Shown here: piece after piece, positions 46,010 to 59,000 of the stretch
Position numbering within the stretch: position 1 is the first letter of the stretch
How the letters are laid out: each line of letters begins with the position of its first letter
Assembly: GCA_021324815.1 (NCBI GenBank)
Contig: JAJPIJ010000046.1
Coordinates: 1-64,000 of the forward strand
Direction of reading: 5' to 3'
DNA: 64,000 bases
Source of the DNA: Gammaproteobacteria bacterium
GTDB taxonomy: Bacteria > Pseudomonadota > Gammaproteobacteria > JAJPIJ01
Made by a program: the position numbers and the translations under genes
Notes under the pieces: generated by a model
The model's database searches: none
What the model was told of the DNA's origin: nothing
The model's input: only the letters and a program-made list of their open reading frames with translations

Positions 46010-46660
46010 ATGGCAAGATCAAGCAGCAGCAAGCGGTGGCTGCGCGAACATGAGGCGGACCTTTATGTCGGCAGGGCGCGCAAGGAGGGTTACCGTTCCC
46101 GCTCCGCGTATAAATTGCTCGAAATCAACGCGCGCGACCGCTTGTTCAGGCCGGGAATGACCGTCGTTGATCTCGGCGCCGCGCCCGGCAGCTGGAGCCA
46201 GGTGGCGCGCCGCCTCGTGGGCCCGGGCGGCCGCGTGATCGCCACCGATCTGCTGGACATGGATTCCGTGCCCGGCGTGGCGTTCATCGCGGGGGATTTT
46301 ACCGATCCTGCCGTGGTCGATGCGGTGTCGCAGGCCGTGGGCGGGGGCGGAGCGGACCTTGTTTTATCGGATCTGGCCCCCAATATGAGCGGCATGAGGA
46401 CCGTCGATCAGGCGCGCAGTCTGAATCTGGCGGAATGCGCCCTTGCCTGCGCGCAAAAGGTGTTGAAATCCGGCGGCGGTTTTCTGGTCAAATTGTTTCA
46501 AGGCGAGGGATACGATGCCTATGTGCGGGAGTTGCGCCGGCAGTTCGCGAAGGTGGAGATACGCAAGCCCAGGGCCTCACGCGGCCGATCCCGCGAAACC
46601 TATGTACTGGGGAAAGTCTACAAGGCGGGGCAACAACGCCCTTCCGGAAATGGTGTATAG
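46010..46660 (+). CDS. rlmE: 23S rRNA 2'-O-methyltransferase RlmE (FtsJ/RrmJ)
   Basis: Methylates U2552 of 23S rRNA in the 50S subunit using SAM. The 216-residue protein has the SAM site VVDLGAAPGSWSQVA and the K-D-K-E catalytic set: Lys in RSRSAYKLLEI, Asp in LSDLAPNMSG, Lys in LVKLFQGEG and Glu in SRETYVLGK. The ATG at 46010 (MARSSSSKRWL) fits homologues; in-frame sequence upstream overlaps greA and is not conserved. rlmE followed by ftsH is the E. coli order. Confidence 0.95.
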   Translation: MARSSSSKRWLREHEADLYVGRARKEGYRSRSAYKLLEINARDRLFRPGMTVVDLGAAPGSWSQVARRLVGPGGRVIATDLLDMDSVPGVAFIAGDFTDPAVVDAVSQAVGGGGADLVLSDLAPNMSGMRTVDQARSLNLAECALACAQKVLKSGGGFLVKLFQGEGYDAYVRELRRQFAKVEIRKPRASRGRSRETYVLGKVYKAGQQRPSGNGV

Positions 46661-46703
46661 TGCAGATATGAAATCATGCTTTTGAGGTAAGGCATTGAAG
46701 GAT

Positions 46704-48635
<1,932 letters not shown>

Positions 48636-48650
48636 GGGTGGTCCCGACGA

Positions 48651-48675
48651 CCCGCCCCCGCCCGGCGGGGGTGGG
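48651..48675 (+). terminator. GC hairpin between ftsH and glmM
   Basis: CCCGCCCCCG (48651-48660) pairs with CGGGGGTGGG (48666-48675), with one G-U pair and a 5-nt loop, followed by CGTTTATG. The short T-run makes it a weak or partial terminator. Confidence 0.45.
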
Positions 48676-48733
48676 CGTTTATGAAGCAGGAGGCTCCGGT
48701 TAGAATCGGCGGGACATCCGAGGCTGGGAAGGC

Positions 48734-50083
48734 ATGAACGGCCGCAGATATTTCGGCACCGATGGTGTACGCGGGAGAGTGGGCACGCCGCCCATCACGC
48801 CCGACTTCGTGATGAAGCTGGGCTGGGCGGCGGGACGGGTGCTGGGGCGCGGCCGGCGCGGGCGCGTGCTGATCGGCAAGGACACGCGCATCTCCGGTTA
48901 CATGTTCGAATCCGCGCTGGAGGCGGGGCTGTCGGCGGCGGGGATGGACGTGCTCCTGCTCGGGCCGATGCCGACCCCCGCCATCGCCTATCTCACCCGC
49001 ACCTTTCACGCCGACGCGGGCATCGTGATTTCCGCCTCGCACAAGCCCTACGACGACAACGGCATCAAGTTTTTCTCCGGCGAGGGCTGGAAGCTCCCGG
49101 ACGAGGTGGAGCTGGCCATCGAGCGGGAAATGGACAGCCCCATCCTCACCGTGGAATCCAGGAACCTCGGCAAGGCGTACCGCGTCGAGGACGCCGCCGG
49201 CCGCTACATCGAGTTCTGCAAGCGCACCGTGGCCTACAACGTCACGCTGGAGGGTCTGAAGCTGGTGGTGGATTGCGCCCACGGCGCCACGTATCACATC
49301 GCGCCGGAGGTGTTCCGGGAGCTGGGCGCGCAGGTGTTCCCCCTGGGCGTGCAGCCGGACGGCCTCAACATCAACGAAGGCCTCGGCGCCACCGACGTGC
49401 GTCGCCTCAGGCGGGAGGTGCTGGAACGCAAGGCGGACGCCGGCGTCGCGCTGGACGGCGACGGCGACCGCCTCATCATGATCGATCACGAGGGCGGCAT
49501 CGTCGACGGCGATGAATTGCTGTACATCATCGCCCACGAGCGCGCGCGCGCCGGCCTGCTCAGGGGCGCGGTGGTCGGGACACAAATGAGCAATCTCGGG
49601 CTGGAGCAGGCCATACAGGCGCTGGGCTTCGATTTCAAACGCGCCAGGGTCGGTGACCGCTACGTGATGGAAATGCTGAAGGAGGGTGGCTGGACGCTGG
49701 GCGGCGAGGGCTCCGGTCACATCATCTGCCTCGATCTCTCCACCACCGGCGACGGCATCATTTCCGCATTGCTGGTGCTCCAGGCGATGGTGTCGAGCGG
49801 CCGCGCGCTGCATCAGCTCAGGGAGGGCATGATCAAATACCCGCAGACCCTCATCAACGTGAGGCTGGTCAGCAACGGCGTCGATGCGCTGGCGCGCAAG
49901 CCGGTGCTGGACGCCGTCGCGGCGGCGGAGCGGGAGCTGGGCGGCAACGGCCGCGTCCTGCTGCGGCCCTCCGGCACCGAGCCGCTGGTGCGCGTCATGG
50001 TCGAGGGCCGCGACGAGGCGCAGGTGAAATGGCTGGCGCAACGCATCGCCACCGCCGTCGAGCAGGCGCTGGCCGCGGCATGA
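48734..50083 (+). CDS. glmM: Phosphoglucosamine mutase GlmM
   Basis: Converts glucosamine-6-phosphate to glucosamine-1-phosphate for UDP-GlcNAc, feeding peptidoglycan and LPS. The 449-residue protein has the N-terminal signature [13 protein letters not shown] and the phosphoserine loop [19 protein letters not shown]. The metal loop is [11 protein letters not shown] and the phosphate site is [13 protein letters not shown]. The loop reads SHK where most homologues have SHN, a small departure next to the catalytic Ser. It follows ftsH, as in many gammaproteobacteria, but without folP between. Confidence 0.95.
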   Translation: MNGRRYFGTDGVRGRVGTPPITPDFVMKLGWAAGRVLGRGRRGRVLIGKDTRISGYMFESALEAGLSAAGMDVLLLGPMPTPAIAYLTRTFHADAGIVISASHKPYDDNGIKFFSGEGWKLPDEVELAIEREMDSPILTVESRNLGKAYRVEDAAGRYIEFCKRTVAYNVTLEGLKLVVDCAHGATYHIAPEVFRELGAQVFPLGVQPDGLNINEGLGATDVRRLRREVLERKADAGVALDGDGDRLIMIDHEGGIVDGDELLYIIAHERARAGLLRGAVVGTQMSNLGLEQAIQALGFDFKRARVGDRYVMEMLKEGGWTLGGEGSGHIICLDLSTTGDGIISALLVLQAMVSSGRALHQLREGMIKYPQTLINVRLVSNGVDALARKPVLDAVAAAERELGGNGRVLLRPSGTEPLVRVMVEGRDEAQVKWLAQRIATAVEQALAAA

Positions 50084-50098
50084 CATAAGCGCACAAGC

Positions 50099-51067
50099 AT
50101 GCGGATCCGTTTCCACGAAACCGGCGGGCCGGAGGTGCTGCGGGTCGAGGATGACGAGACCACCGCGCCCGGCCCCGGCGAAGCGCGCATGCGCCAGCAC
50201 GCCATCGGCCTCAACTACATCGACGTCTATCACCGCAGCGGCCTCTATCCCGTGCCGCTGCCCTCCGGCATTGGTCTCGAAGGCGCGGGCGTGGTGGAGG
50301 CCGTGGGCGCGGATGTCCGGGACATCCAGCCCGGCGATCGTGTCGCCTACGCCGGGGGGCCGCTCGGCGCCTATGCCACCGTGCGCAACATCCCGGCGGA
50401 TCGGCTGGTGAAACTGCCCGACGCTGTTTCCTTCGAACAGGGCGCGGCCATGATGCTGAAGGGTCTGACCGCGCAATACCTGCTGCGGCGGACCCATCGC
50501 GTGCGGCCCGGCGATGTGATTCTGATCCACGCCGCCGCCGGCGGCACGGGACTCATCATCTGCCAGTGGGCGAAGGCGCTCGGCGCCACCGTCATCGGCA
50601 CCGTCGGCTCGGAGGACAAGGCCGCGCTCGTGAAATTCCACGGCTGCGATCATCCCATCCTCTACCGGCGGGAAAACGTCGTGGAGAGGGTAAAAGCGAT
50701 CACCGGTGGCGAGGGCGTGGCGGTGGTCTACGACTCGGTGGGCAGGGACACCTTCATGGATTCGCTCAATTGCTTGAAGCCCATGGGCATGATGGTGAGC
50801 TTCGGCAATGCCTCCGGCCCGGTGCCGCCGTTCGAGACCGGCCTGCTGGCGCAGAAAGGCTCGCTCTTTCTCACCCGGCCGACGTTGTTTACGTATGCGG
50901 CGAAGCGCGCTGATCTACTGGCGATGGCTGCGGAATTGTTCGAAGTTGTGCAAACCGGCAGGGTGAAGATCCAAATCCATCAGCGTTACGCACTCAAGGA
51001 CGCCGCGCAGGCCCATCGCGATCTCGAATCCCGCCGCACCACCGGTTCTTCCTTGCTCCTGCCCTGA
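50099..51067 (+). CDS. qor: NADPH:quinone oxidoreductase (Qor family)
   Basis: A 322-residue zinc-less medium-chain reductase. It begins MRIRFHETGGPEVLRVEDDE and contains GLNYIDVYHRSGLYPVPLPS and the nucleotide-binding segment ILIHAAAGGTGLIICQWAKA, both typical of QorA. It ends with the common HRDLESRRTTGSSLL. The reaction is one-electron reduction of quinones with NADPH. It starts 15 bp after glmM and may be cotranscribed, but the ribosome site is weak. Confidence 0.9.
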   Translation: MRIRFHETGGPEVLRVEDDETTAPGPGEARMRQHAIGLNYIDVYHRSGLYPVPLPSGIGLEGAGVVEAVGADVRDIQPGDRVAYAGGPLGAYATVRNIPADRLVKLPDAVSFEQGAAMMLKGLTAQYLLRRTHRVRPGDVILIHAAAGGTGLIICQWAKALGATVIGTVGSEDKAALVKFHGCDHPILYRRENVVERVKAITGGEGVAVVYDSVGRDTFMDSLNCLKPMGMMVSFGNASGPVPPFETGLLAQKGSLFLTRPTLFTYAAKRADLLAMAAELFEVVQTGRVKIQIHQRYALKDAAQAHRDLESRRTTGSSLLLP

Positions 51068-51211
51068 AGCGGCAATCCGAGTACAGTTTGTGTGAATGGC
51101 ATCACATATTTTCGCAGGAGGTGAATGGTAGTTCAGGAATCATTTATTCCTTGGTGAGAGAATGTATGATGTTGTAGAAATGAATTTTATAAATCATCGA
51201 GGAGCAATGCC

Positions 51212-51538
51212 ATGAACATGAAAGTCCTGACAACGGCGGCACTGATTGCGACGCTGGGAATAAGTCCCGGGTGGGCGAAAGGTCCTGCCGGCGATCATGG
51301 AGGCAAGGGGCCCACGGCCGGCCATATGAGTGAGGAAGGTATGGCGCATGAACAGGGCACCGAGCACCAGAGCGAGGAGGGCGCGGAGCATCAGAAGGCC
51401 GTCGCTACGGATGAGCAAGGCGGCACGGAGGACCAGGGATCCTCGTCCGATGATCACAAGGGCAAGGGCAAGGGCAAGGGCAAGAGCAAGACGGATAACA
51501 AGGCCCAGAAGAATAAGAAATCCAAGAAAACCGAATAA
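51212..51538 (+). CDS. Small secreted hydrophilic protein, unknown function
   Basis: A 108-residue protein preceded by a good GAGGAG ribosome site. Residues 1-22 are a signal peptide ending PGWA. The mature part has no hydrophobic core. The middle is rich in Glu, His and Gln (HEQGTEHQSEEGAEHQK), and the end is Lys/Gly-rich (KGKGKGKGKSK). It is probably intrinsically disordered in the periplasm or outside the cell. The His/Glu content could bind metal, but no known motif is present. I do not recognise a family. A convergent hairpin 17 bp downstream supports a real transcript. Confidence 0.65.
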   Translation: MNMKVLTTAALIATLGISPGWAKGPAGDHGGKGPTAGHMSEEGMAHEQGTEHQSEEGAEHQKAVATDEQGGTEDQGSSSDDHKGKGKGKGKSKTDNKAQKNKKSKKTE

Positions 51539-51554
51539 GGAATTAGCGAGGTTC

Positions 51555-51586
51555 AGGGCGCGGTTGATCGCGATCAATCGCGCCCT
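51555..51586. terminator. Bidirectional hairpin between convergent genes
   Basis: AGGGCGCGGTTGATCG is followed by its reverse complement apart from one pair that becomes G-U in RNA. It sits midway between the stop of the small secreted protein and the stop of dapD. T-runs are poor on both sides, so termination may be only partial. Confidence 0.55.
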
Positions 51587-51593
51587 GTTAGTT

Positions 51594-52415
51594 TCAGACG
51601 CCGCGCAGGAGTTCGTTGATGCCGACCTTGGCGCGGGTCCTGGCGTCCACCTGTTTGACGATGACGGCGCAGTAGAGGCTGTGACTGCCGTCCTTGGCCG
51701 GCAGGTTGCCCGAGACGACGACGGCACCGGGCGGAATGCGGCCGTAGGTAATCTCGCCGGTCTCGCGGTTCAGGATCCTGGTGCTCTGGCCGATGAACAC
51801 GCCCATCGAGATCACGGCGCCCTCGCCGACGATCACGCCCTCGACGATCTCCGAGCGCGCGCCGATGAAACAATTGTCCTCGATGATGGTGGGACTGGCC
51901 TGCACCGGCTCGAGCACGCCACCGATGCCGACACCGCCGCTCAAATGGACGTTCTTGCCGATCTGCGCGCAGGAACCGACGGTCACCCAGGTGTCCACCA
52001 TCGTGCCGGAATCCACGTAGGCGCCGATGTTGACGAACGACGGCATCATGACCACGCCGGGCGCGATGAAACTTCCGCGCCGCGCGACCGCGCCGGGCAC
52101 GATGCGCACGCCGCCGGCCTTGAGCTTCCTTGCCGTGCCGCCGGCGAACTTCATCGGCACCTTGTCGAAGTAATTGCTGTGGCCGCCGGCGATGACCCGG
52201 TTCTCCTCGATGCGGAAGGAGAGCAGCACGGCCTTTTTCAGCCACTGGTGGACCACCCACTGGCCGTTCTTTTTTTCGGCGACGCGCAACTCGCCCGTGT
52301 CGAGCAGGTCCAGGCACTTTCTGATCGCCGCCTTGAGTCGTTTCCCGGCGTTGGCGGGCGTGATCTCGGCGCGGTGTTCGAAGGCGTCCTCGACGGTTTT
52401 TTCCAGGTCCGGCAT
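51594..52415 (-). CDS. dapD: Tetrahydrodipicolinate N-succinyltransferase DapD
   Basis: Third step of the succinylase route to diaminopimelate and lysine: transfers succinyl from succinyl-CoA to tetrahydrodipicolinate. With the ATG at 52415 the protein has 273 residues. An N-terminal helical domain is followed by a left-handed beta-helix of hexapeptide repeats ([39 protein letters not shown]). It starts 1 bp after the dapC stop, a tight two-gene operon. The 31 in-frame residues upstream of the ATG overlap dapC and are rejected. Confidence 0.96.
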   Translation of the reverse strand: MPDLEKTVEDAFEHRAEITPANAGKRLKAAIRKCLDLLDTGELRVAEKKNGQWVVHQWLKKAVLLSFRIEENRVIAGGHSNYFDKVPMKFAGGTARKLKAGGVRIVPGAVARRGSFIAPGVVMMPSFVNIGAYVDSGTMVDTWVTVGSCAQIGKNVHLSGGVGIGGVLEPVQASPTIIEDNCFIGARSEIVEGVIVGEGAVISMGVFIGQSTRILNRETGEITYGRIPPGAVVVSGNLPAKDGSHSLYCAVIVKQVDARTRAKVGINELLRGV

Positions 52416-52416
52416 G

Positions 52417-53622
52417 TCATTTCCTTCCCGAGGTTTCCATGAATTCCTTGATGCGGTGGGCGGCCTCGACGCACTGCGCGAGCGGCGGCACCAGCGCCAT
52501 TCTGACACGCCGCGCGCCGGGATTCATGCCATGCGCCTCGCGGGCCAGATAGGTGCCGGGCAGCACCGTCACGTTTTGTCGTTCCAGCAGGCCGCTGGCA
52601 AAGGCGATGTCGTCCCCCGGCACTTCGGGCCAGAGATAAAATCCCGCCTGCGGCCGTTCCACCCTGAGCACGGATTTCAGGATCGGCAGCACCGCGTCGA
52701 ATTTCTGCCGGTACAGGCGGCGGTTCTCGACGACGTGCGACTCGTCGCTCCATGCCGCGCGGCTGGCGTGCTGCGCCGGCAGCGGCATGGCGCAGCCGTG
52801 GTAGGTGCGGTAGCGGAGGAATTTCTCCAGCACATCGGCGTCGCCGGCGACGAAGCCGGAGCGCAGCCCCGGCACGCTCGAGCGCTTCGACAGGCTGTGG
52901 AACACGATGCAGCGGCGGTAACCGGTGCGTCCGGCCTGCGCCGCGATTTGCAGCAGGCCGGCCGGGGGCTCGTCCTCGCGCTGGTAAATCTCCGAGTAGC
53001 ATTCATCCGCCGCGATGATGAAATCATGCTCCTCGGCGAGCGCAAAGGCCCGTTCGTACAGCGCGCGTTGCAGGACATTGCCGGTGGGGTTGGCGGGTGA
53101 GCAGAGGTACAGCAACTGGCAACGCCGCCAGACTTCCGCGGGCACCGCGTCGAGATCGGGCGTGTAATGATTCGCCGCCGTGCAGTTGAGAAAATGGGGC
53201 GTCGCCCCGGCGAGCAGCGCCGCCCCCTCGTAGATTTGATAAAAGGGGTTGGGCATCACCACGACGGGCGCCGCGCGGGTGCGATCCACGACGCACTGCG
53301 CGAGGGCGAACAGCGCCTCGCGCGTGCCGTTGACCGGCAGCACGTGGCGCTCGGCGGTCAGCGTGTGCGGCGGCAGGGCGAACCGGCGCGTGAGCCAGCG
53401 GGCGATGGCGGCGCGCAACTCATCGCCGCCGCGCGTGGTCGGATACTTCGCCAGGAGCGGCAGCTGCCGGCCCAGCGCGTCCAGAATGAAGGACGGTGTC
53501 TCATGCCGCGGCTCGCCGATGGACAGATCGATTGCGGATTTCGGGGCGGGCCGCATGGCGGCCTTGAGCTGCGCCAGTTTTTCAAACGGGTAGGGCTGTA
53601 GGCGCGGCAAGGCGTCGTGCAT
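52417..53622 (-). CDS. dapC: Succinyldiaminopimelate transaminase DapC
   Basis: A 401-residue fold-type I PLP aminotransferase making N-succinyl-diaminopimelate from glutamate and the keto acid produced after DapD. The PLP site includes [20 protein letters not shown] and the Schiff-base lysine in [17 protein letters not shown]. The substrate Arg is in [10 protein letters not shown]. Pairing with dapD supports DapC over other class I aminotransferases. The start is the ATG at 53622. The 149-bp gap to the divergent leuB must contain both promoters. Confidence 0.93.
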   Translation of the reverse strand: MHDALPRLQPYPFEKLAQLKAAMRPAPKSAIDLSIGEPRHETPSFILDALGRQLPLLAKYPTTRGGDELRAAIARWLTRRFALPPHTLTAERHVLPVNGTREALFALAQCVVDRTRAAPVVVMPNPFYQIYEGAALLAGATPHFLNCTAANHYTPDLDAVPAEVWRRCQLLYLCSPANPTGNVLQRALYERAFALAEEHDFIIAADECYSEIYQREDEPPAGLLQIAAQAGRTGYRRCIVFHSLSKRSSVPGLRSGFVAGDADVLEKFLRYRTYHGCAMPLPAQHASRAAWSDESHVVENRRLYRQKFDAVLPILKSVLRVERPQAGFYLWPEVPGDDIAFASGLLERQNVTVLPGTYLAREAHGMNPGARRVRMALVPPLAQCVEAAHRIKEFMETSGRK

Positions 53623-53771
53623 GGCGGAGGATCAGGGGATCGCCGGCTTGAAAAGGTGGCCAGTATAGGCGATGGCCTCGATCCCACCTATAGGTTCAAG
53701 GAACGCTTTCGGGTATCCTTGTCGCCCTTTATCCACCGGCTTGTGATGAAAATTTTATATTTCAGTGGCTT

Positions 53772-54845
53772 ATGAACGGGAGAATGCTGGTATTGCCGGG
53801 CGACGGCATCGGTCCGTCCATCGTGGCGCAGGCCATGAAGGTTGTCGATGGCCTCCGTGACCGGTATGGCCTGCATCTGGAGACCGAGGAGGCGCTGATC
53901 GGCGGCGCCGCCATCGACGCCACCGGCGATCCGCTGCCGGCGGCCACCCTGACCCGGGCGCGGGCGGCGGACGTGGTGCTGCTCGGCGCCGTCGGCGGGC
54001 CGAAGTGGGAGTCGCTGGACATCAAGATACGCCCGGAGAAGGGGTTGCTGCGGCTGCGCTCCGGCCTGGGCCTGTATGCCAATCTCCGCCCGGCGCTGCT
54101 GCATCCGCAGCTCGCCGGCGCCTCCACGTTGAAGCCCGAAGTGGTGGTGGGACTGGACCTGCTCATCGTGCGCGAACTGACCGGCGGCATATACTTTGGC
54201 GAGCCGCGCGGCGTGCGCACGCTGGCCAACGGCGAGCGCGAAGGCTACAACACCGAGGTCTACCGCGAGTCCGAGATCCGCCGCGTGGCGAAGGTGGCCT
54301 TCGAACTGGCGCGGCGCCGCGACCGGCGCGTATGCTCGGTGGACAAGGCCAACGTGCTGGAAGCCACCGAGTTGTGGCGCAACGTGGTGGACGAGGTGGC
54401 GCGCGACTACGGTGATGTCGCGTTGTCACACATGTACGTCGACAACTGCGCCATGCAGCTGGTGCGCAATCCCAGGCAGTTTGACGTGCTGCTCACGACC
54501 AACATGTTCGGCGATATACTTTCCGACCTGGCCTCCATGCTGACGGGCTCCATCGGCATGCTGCCCTCGGCCTCGCTGGGCGAGGGGGGCAGGGGATTGT
54601 ACGAGCCGATCCACGGTTCGGCGCCCGACATCGCCGGCCGCGACATCGCCAATCCGATCGCGACCATCCTGTCGCTGGCCATGGCGCTGCGTTATTCGCT
54701 CGATGCGCCGGCGATGGCCGACCGGATCGAAGCAGCCGTGTCCAGGGTGCTGGACAATGGCTTGCGCACCGCGGACATCTGGTCGGAAGGCATGACCAGG
54801 GTCGGCACCGGGGCGATGGGCGATGCCATTGTCAGCGCGTTGTAG
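53772..54845 (+). CDS. leuB: 3-isopropylmalate dehydrogenase LeuB
   Basis: Oxidatively decarboxylates 3-isopropylmalate with NAD in leucine synthesis. The 357-residue protein has [14 protein letters not shown], the substrate Arg/Tyr segments [15 protein letters not shown] and [14 protein letters not shown], and the metal/NAD segments [16 protein letters not shown] and [17 protein letters not shown]. It is separated from leuCD by about 14 kb. It starts the run leuB-asd-fimV-truA-trpF that is conserved in pseudomonads and relatives. Confidence 0.97.
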   Translation: MNGRMLVLPGDGIGPSIVAQAMKVVDGLRDRYGLHLETEEALIGGAAIDATGDPLPAATLTRARAADVVLLGAVGGPKWESLDIKIRPEKGLLRLRSGLGLYANLRPALLHPQLAGASTLKPEVVVGLDLLIVRELTGGIYFGEPRGVRTLANGEREGYNTEVYRESEIRRVAKVAFELARRRDRRVCSVDKANVLEATELWRNVVDEVARDYGDVALSHMYVDNCAMQLVRNPRQFDVLLTTNMFGDILSDLASMLTGSIGMLPSASLGEGGRGLYEPIHGSAPDIAGRDIANPIATILSLAMALRYSLDAPAMADRIEAAVSRVLDNGLRTADIWSEGMTRVGTGAMGDAIVSAL

Positions 54846-54881
54846 AATCAACCCCAGAGGGAAAACTGGCATGGAGCAACA

Positions 54882-55904
54882 ATGAGCAGAAAATTCAATG
54901 TCGCGGTGGTGGGCGCAACCGGCGCCGTGGGCGAGACCATGCTGTCGATCCTGGAGCAGCGCAAATTTCCGGTCGGCAGGGTTCATGCCGTGGCCAGCAG
55001 CCGTTCGGCCGGCAAGCGGGTCGAGTTCAACGGCCGGGAACTGACTGTCGAGGCGCTGGAGGATTTCGACTTCTCCGGCATACACATCGGCCTGTTTTCG
55101 CCGGGCGCCTCGGTGTCCGCGGTGTACGCGCCGAAGGCGGCGGCGGCCGGCTGCGTGGTCATCGACAACACCTCCCAATTCCGGCAGGAGAAGGACGTGC
55201 CGCTGGTGGTGCCGGAAGTCAACCCGCACGCCGTGGCGCAGTACAAAAACCGCGGCATCATCGCCAATCCCAACTGCTCGACCATCCAGATGGTGGTGGC
55301 GTTGAAGCCCATTTACGACGCCGTCGGCATCGAGCGCATCAACGTCGCCACCTATCAGTCCGTCTCCGGCACCGGCAAGGAGGCCATCGAGGAGCTGGCG
55401 GCGCAGACGGCGGCGCTGCTCAATGGCAAGCCCATCGACTGCAGCGTCTACCCGCGCCAGATTGCCTTCAACTGCCTGCCGCACATCGACGTGTTCATGG
55501 ACAACGGCTACACCAAGGAGGAGATGAAGATGATGTGGGAGACGCGCAAAATCATGGAGGACGAGTCACTGCAGGTGAACCCGACCACCGTGCGCGTGCC
55601 GGTGTTCTACGGTCATTCCGAGGCGGTCCACATTGAAACCCGGGAAAAAATCACCGCCGACGAGGCGCGTGCCGTGCTGCAAAAAGCGCCCGGGGTGGTG
55701 GTGATGGACGAGCGCAAAAACGGCGGTTATCCCACCGCGGTCACCGAGGCCGCCGGCCAGGACCCCGTGTATGTCGGACGCATTCGCGAGGATCTTTCCC
55801 ATCCCCGTGGACTGGACTTGTGGGTGGTTTCCGACAACGTGCGCAAGGGCGCGGCTCTCAACAGCATACAGATAGCCGAAATCTTGGTAAAAGACCATTT
55901 CTGA
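54882..55904 (+). CDS. asd: Aspartate-semialdehyde dehydrogenase
   Basis: Reduces aspartyl phosphate to aspartate semialdehyde, the branch point to lysine, threonine and methionine. The 340-residue protein has the NADP site VAVVGATGAVGETML, the active-site Cys in ANPNCSTIQM and the His in RVPVFYGHSEAVHIE. It is complete and lies 36 bp after leuB. The 133-bp gap to fimV is locally AT-rich (TATAAA at 55924, CATAAT at 55951) and may carry a fimV promoter. Confidence 0.97.
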   Translation: MSRKFNVAVVGATGAVGETMLSILEQRKFPVGRVHAVASSRSAGKRVEFNGRELTVEALEDFDFSGIHIGLFSPGASVSAVYAPKAAAAGCVVIDNTSQFRQEKDVPLVVPEVNPHAVAQYKNRGIIANPNCSTIQMVVALKPIYDAVGIERINVATYQSVSGTGKEAIEELAAQTAALLNGKPIDCSVYPRQIAFNCLPHIDVFMDNGYTKEEMKMMWETRKIMEDESLQVNPTTVRVPVFYGHSEAVHIETREKITADEARAVLQKAPGVVVMDERKNGGYPTAVTEAAGQDPVYVGRIREDLSHPRGLDLWVVSDNVRKGAALNSIQIAEILVKDHF

Positions 55905-56037
55905 GCTATAGTTAAGCTCTAATTATAAAGTCCATTCGCAGGTTTTGTGGCATAATTAGGGCAGCGCCGGCGGAGCGCGGGCATGGCCTTGCCGGCTGTT
56001 GTGCAGACTCTCAACAGAATTTTTTAAGGATCAGCGG

Positions 56038-59000
56038 ATGAGAAGGATAAAGATCCTCGGCCTGATCGTATTACTGGCGGTCCCGCTCGGGCGGGTGCAG
56101 GCGCTGGGGTTGGGAAACGTCGAAACGCATTCCGTGCTCAACCAGCCTTTTGAAGCGCGAATTCCCATCGTCCAGGCCACCGCGGAGGAAATGGACAGTC
56201 TTACCGTCCGCCTGGCCGGCAATGATCAGTTCGCGCGCGCCGGCATCGAGCGCGCGCCCGTGCTGTCGCAACTGCGGTTCGAGATCAAACAATCGGGCAA
56301 GGGGGCGGATTACATCCGCATCAGCACCCACGACCCCGTCGCCGAGCCTTTCCTGAATTTTCTGGTGGAGGTCAACTGGGCCAAGGGCCGCTTTATTCGC
56401 GAGTATACGGTGCTGCTCGACCCCCCGCTGTATGTGCCCACGCAGCGCCTGGGCGCCGTGAAACCCGCCACCAGCGCGGCCGCCGCGACTTCGGCCACGG
56501 CCGCCGCCGGTACCGGCGAACCTTGGCGATCGCTGGAGCAGCCCGTGTATTCCGCGCCAGGCCGCCCCCTGGGCGTGACGGCGCCTGCGGGCGGCGTCCC
56601 TGCGGCCGGTGCCGAAACCTTGTGGTCGGCCGCGGCCGCCCTGCGGCCGGATGAATCGATCAGCATGGCGCAGATGATGCTCGCGCTGCTCAAGGCCAAT
56701 CCGGACGCCTTCATCAACGGCAACGTCAATCTGCTCAAACGCGGCTACATCAACAGGCTGACGGTTCCGGATCGGCAGGCGCTGACCGCCGTTTCGCGGG
56801 AGGAGGCGCTGGCGGAGATCAAGCGGCAGCATGAATTGTGGCAGGAATATCGACAGGGCGGCGCCAGGACGCTGCCCCCGCAGACGGCCGCCGAAACCGC
56901 CGCCGCTCCCGCGCCCGGGGGCGGGGAAGGTGGTGCCGCCGCTCCCGAGAAGGCCGCCGCGGCCGGCGGCGAGACCGATCAAACGAAACTCAAGTTGCTC
57001 GCGGCCAAGGAGGGCGGGGGTGAGGCGAAGGCCGGAGAAACGCTGGCGCTGACGAGGGAGCAATTGGCGTCCAAGGAGCGCGAAAACGAGGAACTGCGTT
57101 CGCAATTGGCGGAATCGCAGCAACTGGTCGACACCCTGAAGAGCCGCATTGCATTACAGGACAATCAACTCGCCGAATTGCAGGCCAGGCTGTCGCAAGC
57201 CCCCGCGGCACCGCCGGCGCCGGCCGCGCCTGCGCCAACCGCGGAAGTGAAACTGCCGCCGCCGGCGGAACAGAAACCGGCGGCCGCGGCCGAACAGAGG
57301 CCCGCGGAACAGGCGGCGCCGGCCGCTGAAAAACCGGCGCCGCCGCCCGCCGCGGCAGCGGCAAAAAAGCCGGAAGGGAAACCGACCGAAGCCGTGCCTG
57401 CGGAAACCAAAGAGGCGGCCGCCGAACCGGCGCAGAAGAAAAAGAAATCCCCCCTTGAAAAGAAGGCCCGGGTCCCCACCGGTCCCTCGTGGGTGGATGA
57501 GGTATGGACCACGCTGTCCGGGATCTGGGACAACGCGCGCGGCCTCGTGAGCGGGTTGGCGGGCGGCGTTCAAGGCCTCACCTCCAGTATTTCCAACGTC
57601 ATCCCCAAGACGCTTGCCGACAGAGTGCCCGGCGGTCTGCCCGGCCTGTTTGGCGGCGTGGTGGTCGTGGTGGCGGTGGTGATTGCGTTGGTCCGCGGCA
57701 TTGCGCGCCGCGCCCGCGGCGCGGGTGCGCGCCCCGCCGCGCGGGTGATGGAGCGCGCGGTTTCCGAAGCGGAGGAAGAAACGGTGCGGGCCGGTGAGAC
57801 CACCGATTACGGCGAGGAGATCACCCGCCAGCGCGCCGATCAAACGGAAGTGCCGGCCACCGAAGCAGGGGAGAAGACGCAGATAGCGATGCCTTCCGGC
57901 ACCGCCGCCGCGGCGGCGCCGGTCGAGGAGGATCCGCTTTCCGAGGTGAACGTCTATCTGGCCTACGAGCGGTTCGATGAGGCGGAAAAAGTGGTCAAGG
58001 ACGCCATCGCCAAGCATCCCAACGAGCACAAGTTCAAATTGCGGCTGCTGGAAGTGTATTACGCCGCCTCCAACAAGGCCGCTTATGAAAACGCCGCGCG
58101 TGCGTTGAAGAACGCCGTGGGCGAAGGCAGCCCGTTGTGGGACAGCGCGCTGGCCATGTGGCGGGAGATGTCGCCCGATCGTGAATTGTTCGCCGCCGGC
58201 GGCGCGGAGGAACTCACGACGGCGACCGCGGCGGCGAGACAGTTTGTCGACATCACCGGCGCCAGCGCCGGCGGCACGGGCGCGCTCGGCGACACCATCA
58301 TGATGGCTCCCGGCAGCGCGCCGGTGCCGGAAGCCGCCGGCGGGGCGGGTCTCGACATCGATCTGGGCGTGGGCGGCGAGACCGGCGCCACCACGACGGC
58401 CGATACCGCGGTGCTGGATTTGACCGCCGCCCAGCCGGTGCCCGAGGACGCGCTCAGCCTCACCGCCGCCGACAACACGGGGATGCTGGACCTGAGCGGC
58501 GGCGGCGTCGAGGCCGCGGCCATGGCGCCGGACCTGTCCGCGACGGTGGACAGGAGCCTCGGCGGAGCGCCGCCGGCGGGCGGGGACCTGCTGGACGTCA
58601 CCAAGTCCGGAATGGGCCAGACGCTTGGCGCGACGCCGGCGGGCGCGGACGATTTGCTTGACGTGACCAAGACCGGAGATGTCTCCGGCATCGAGGGCGG
58701 CGATCTGCTCAACGTCAGCACCTCCAAGGAAACGGCAAAGGCGGACGAGCACGTCATCGAGTTTGATCTCGGCGGCGGCACGGCGGCGCCGGCCGCCAAA
58801 CCGGACGAAGAGGAAATAGAAGTCAGGGCGCCGGAGACGGAGGACCAGGGCCTGGAGTTTGATCTGGGCGCGGCCGGCGCCGCCGCCGAAGAGGGCGGGT
58901 TGAGCCTGGATTTGAGCGACAGCGGCTTGACCGGCGGCAAGGAGGAGGGCGCTGCCCTCTCACTGGAACCGGCGGAATCGCCGGAGTTGACGCTGGACGT

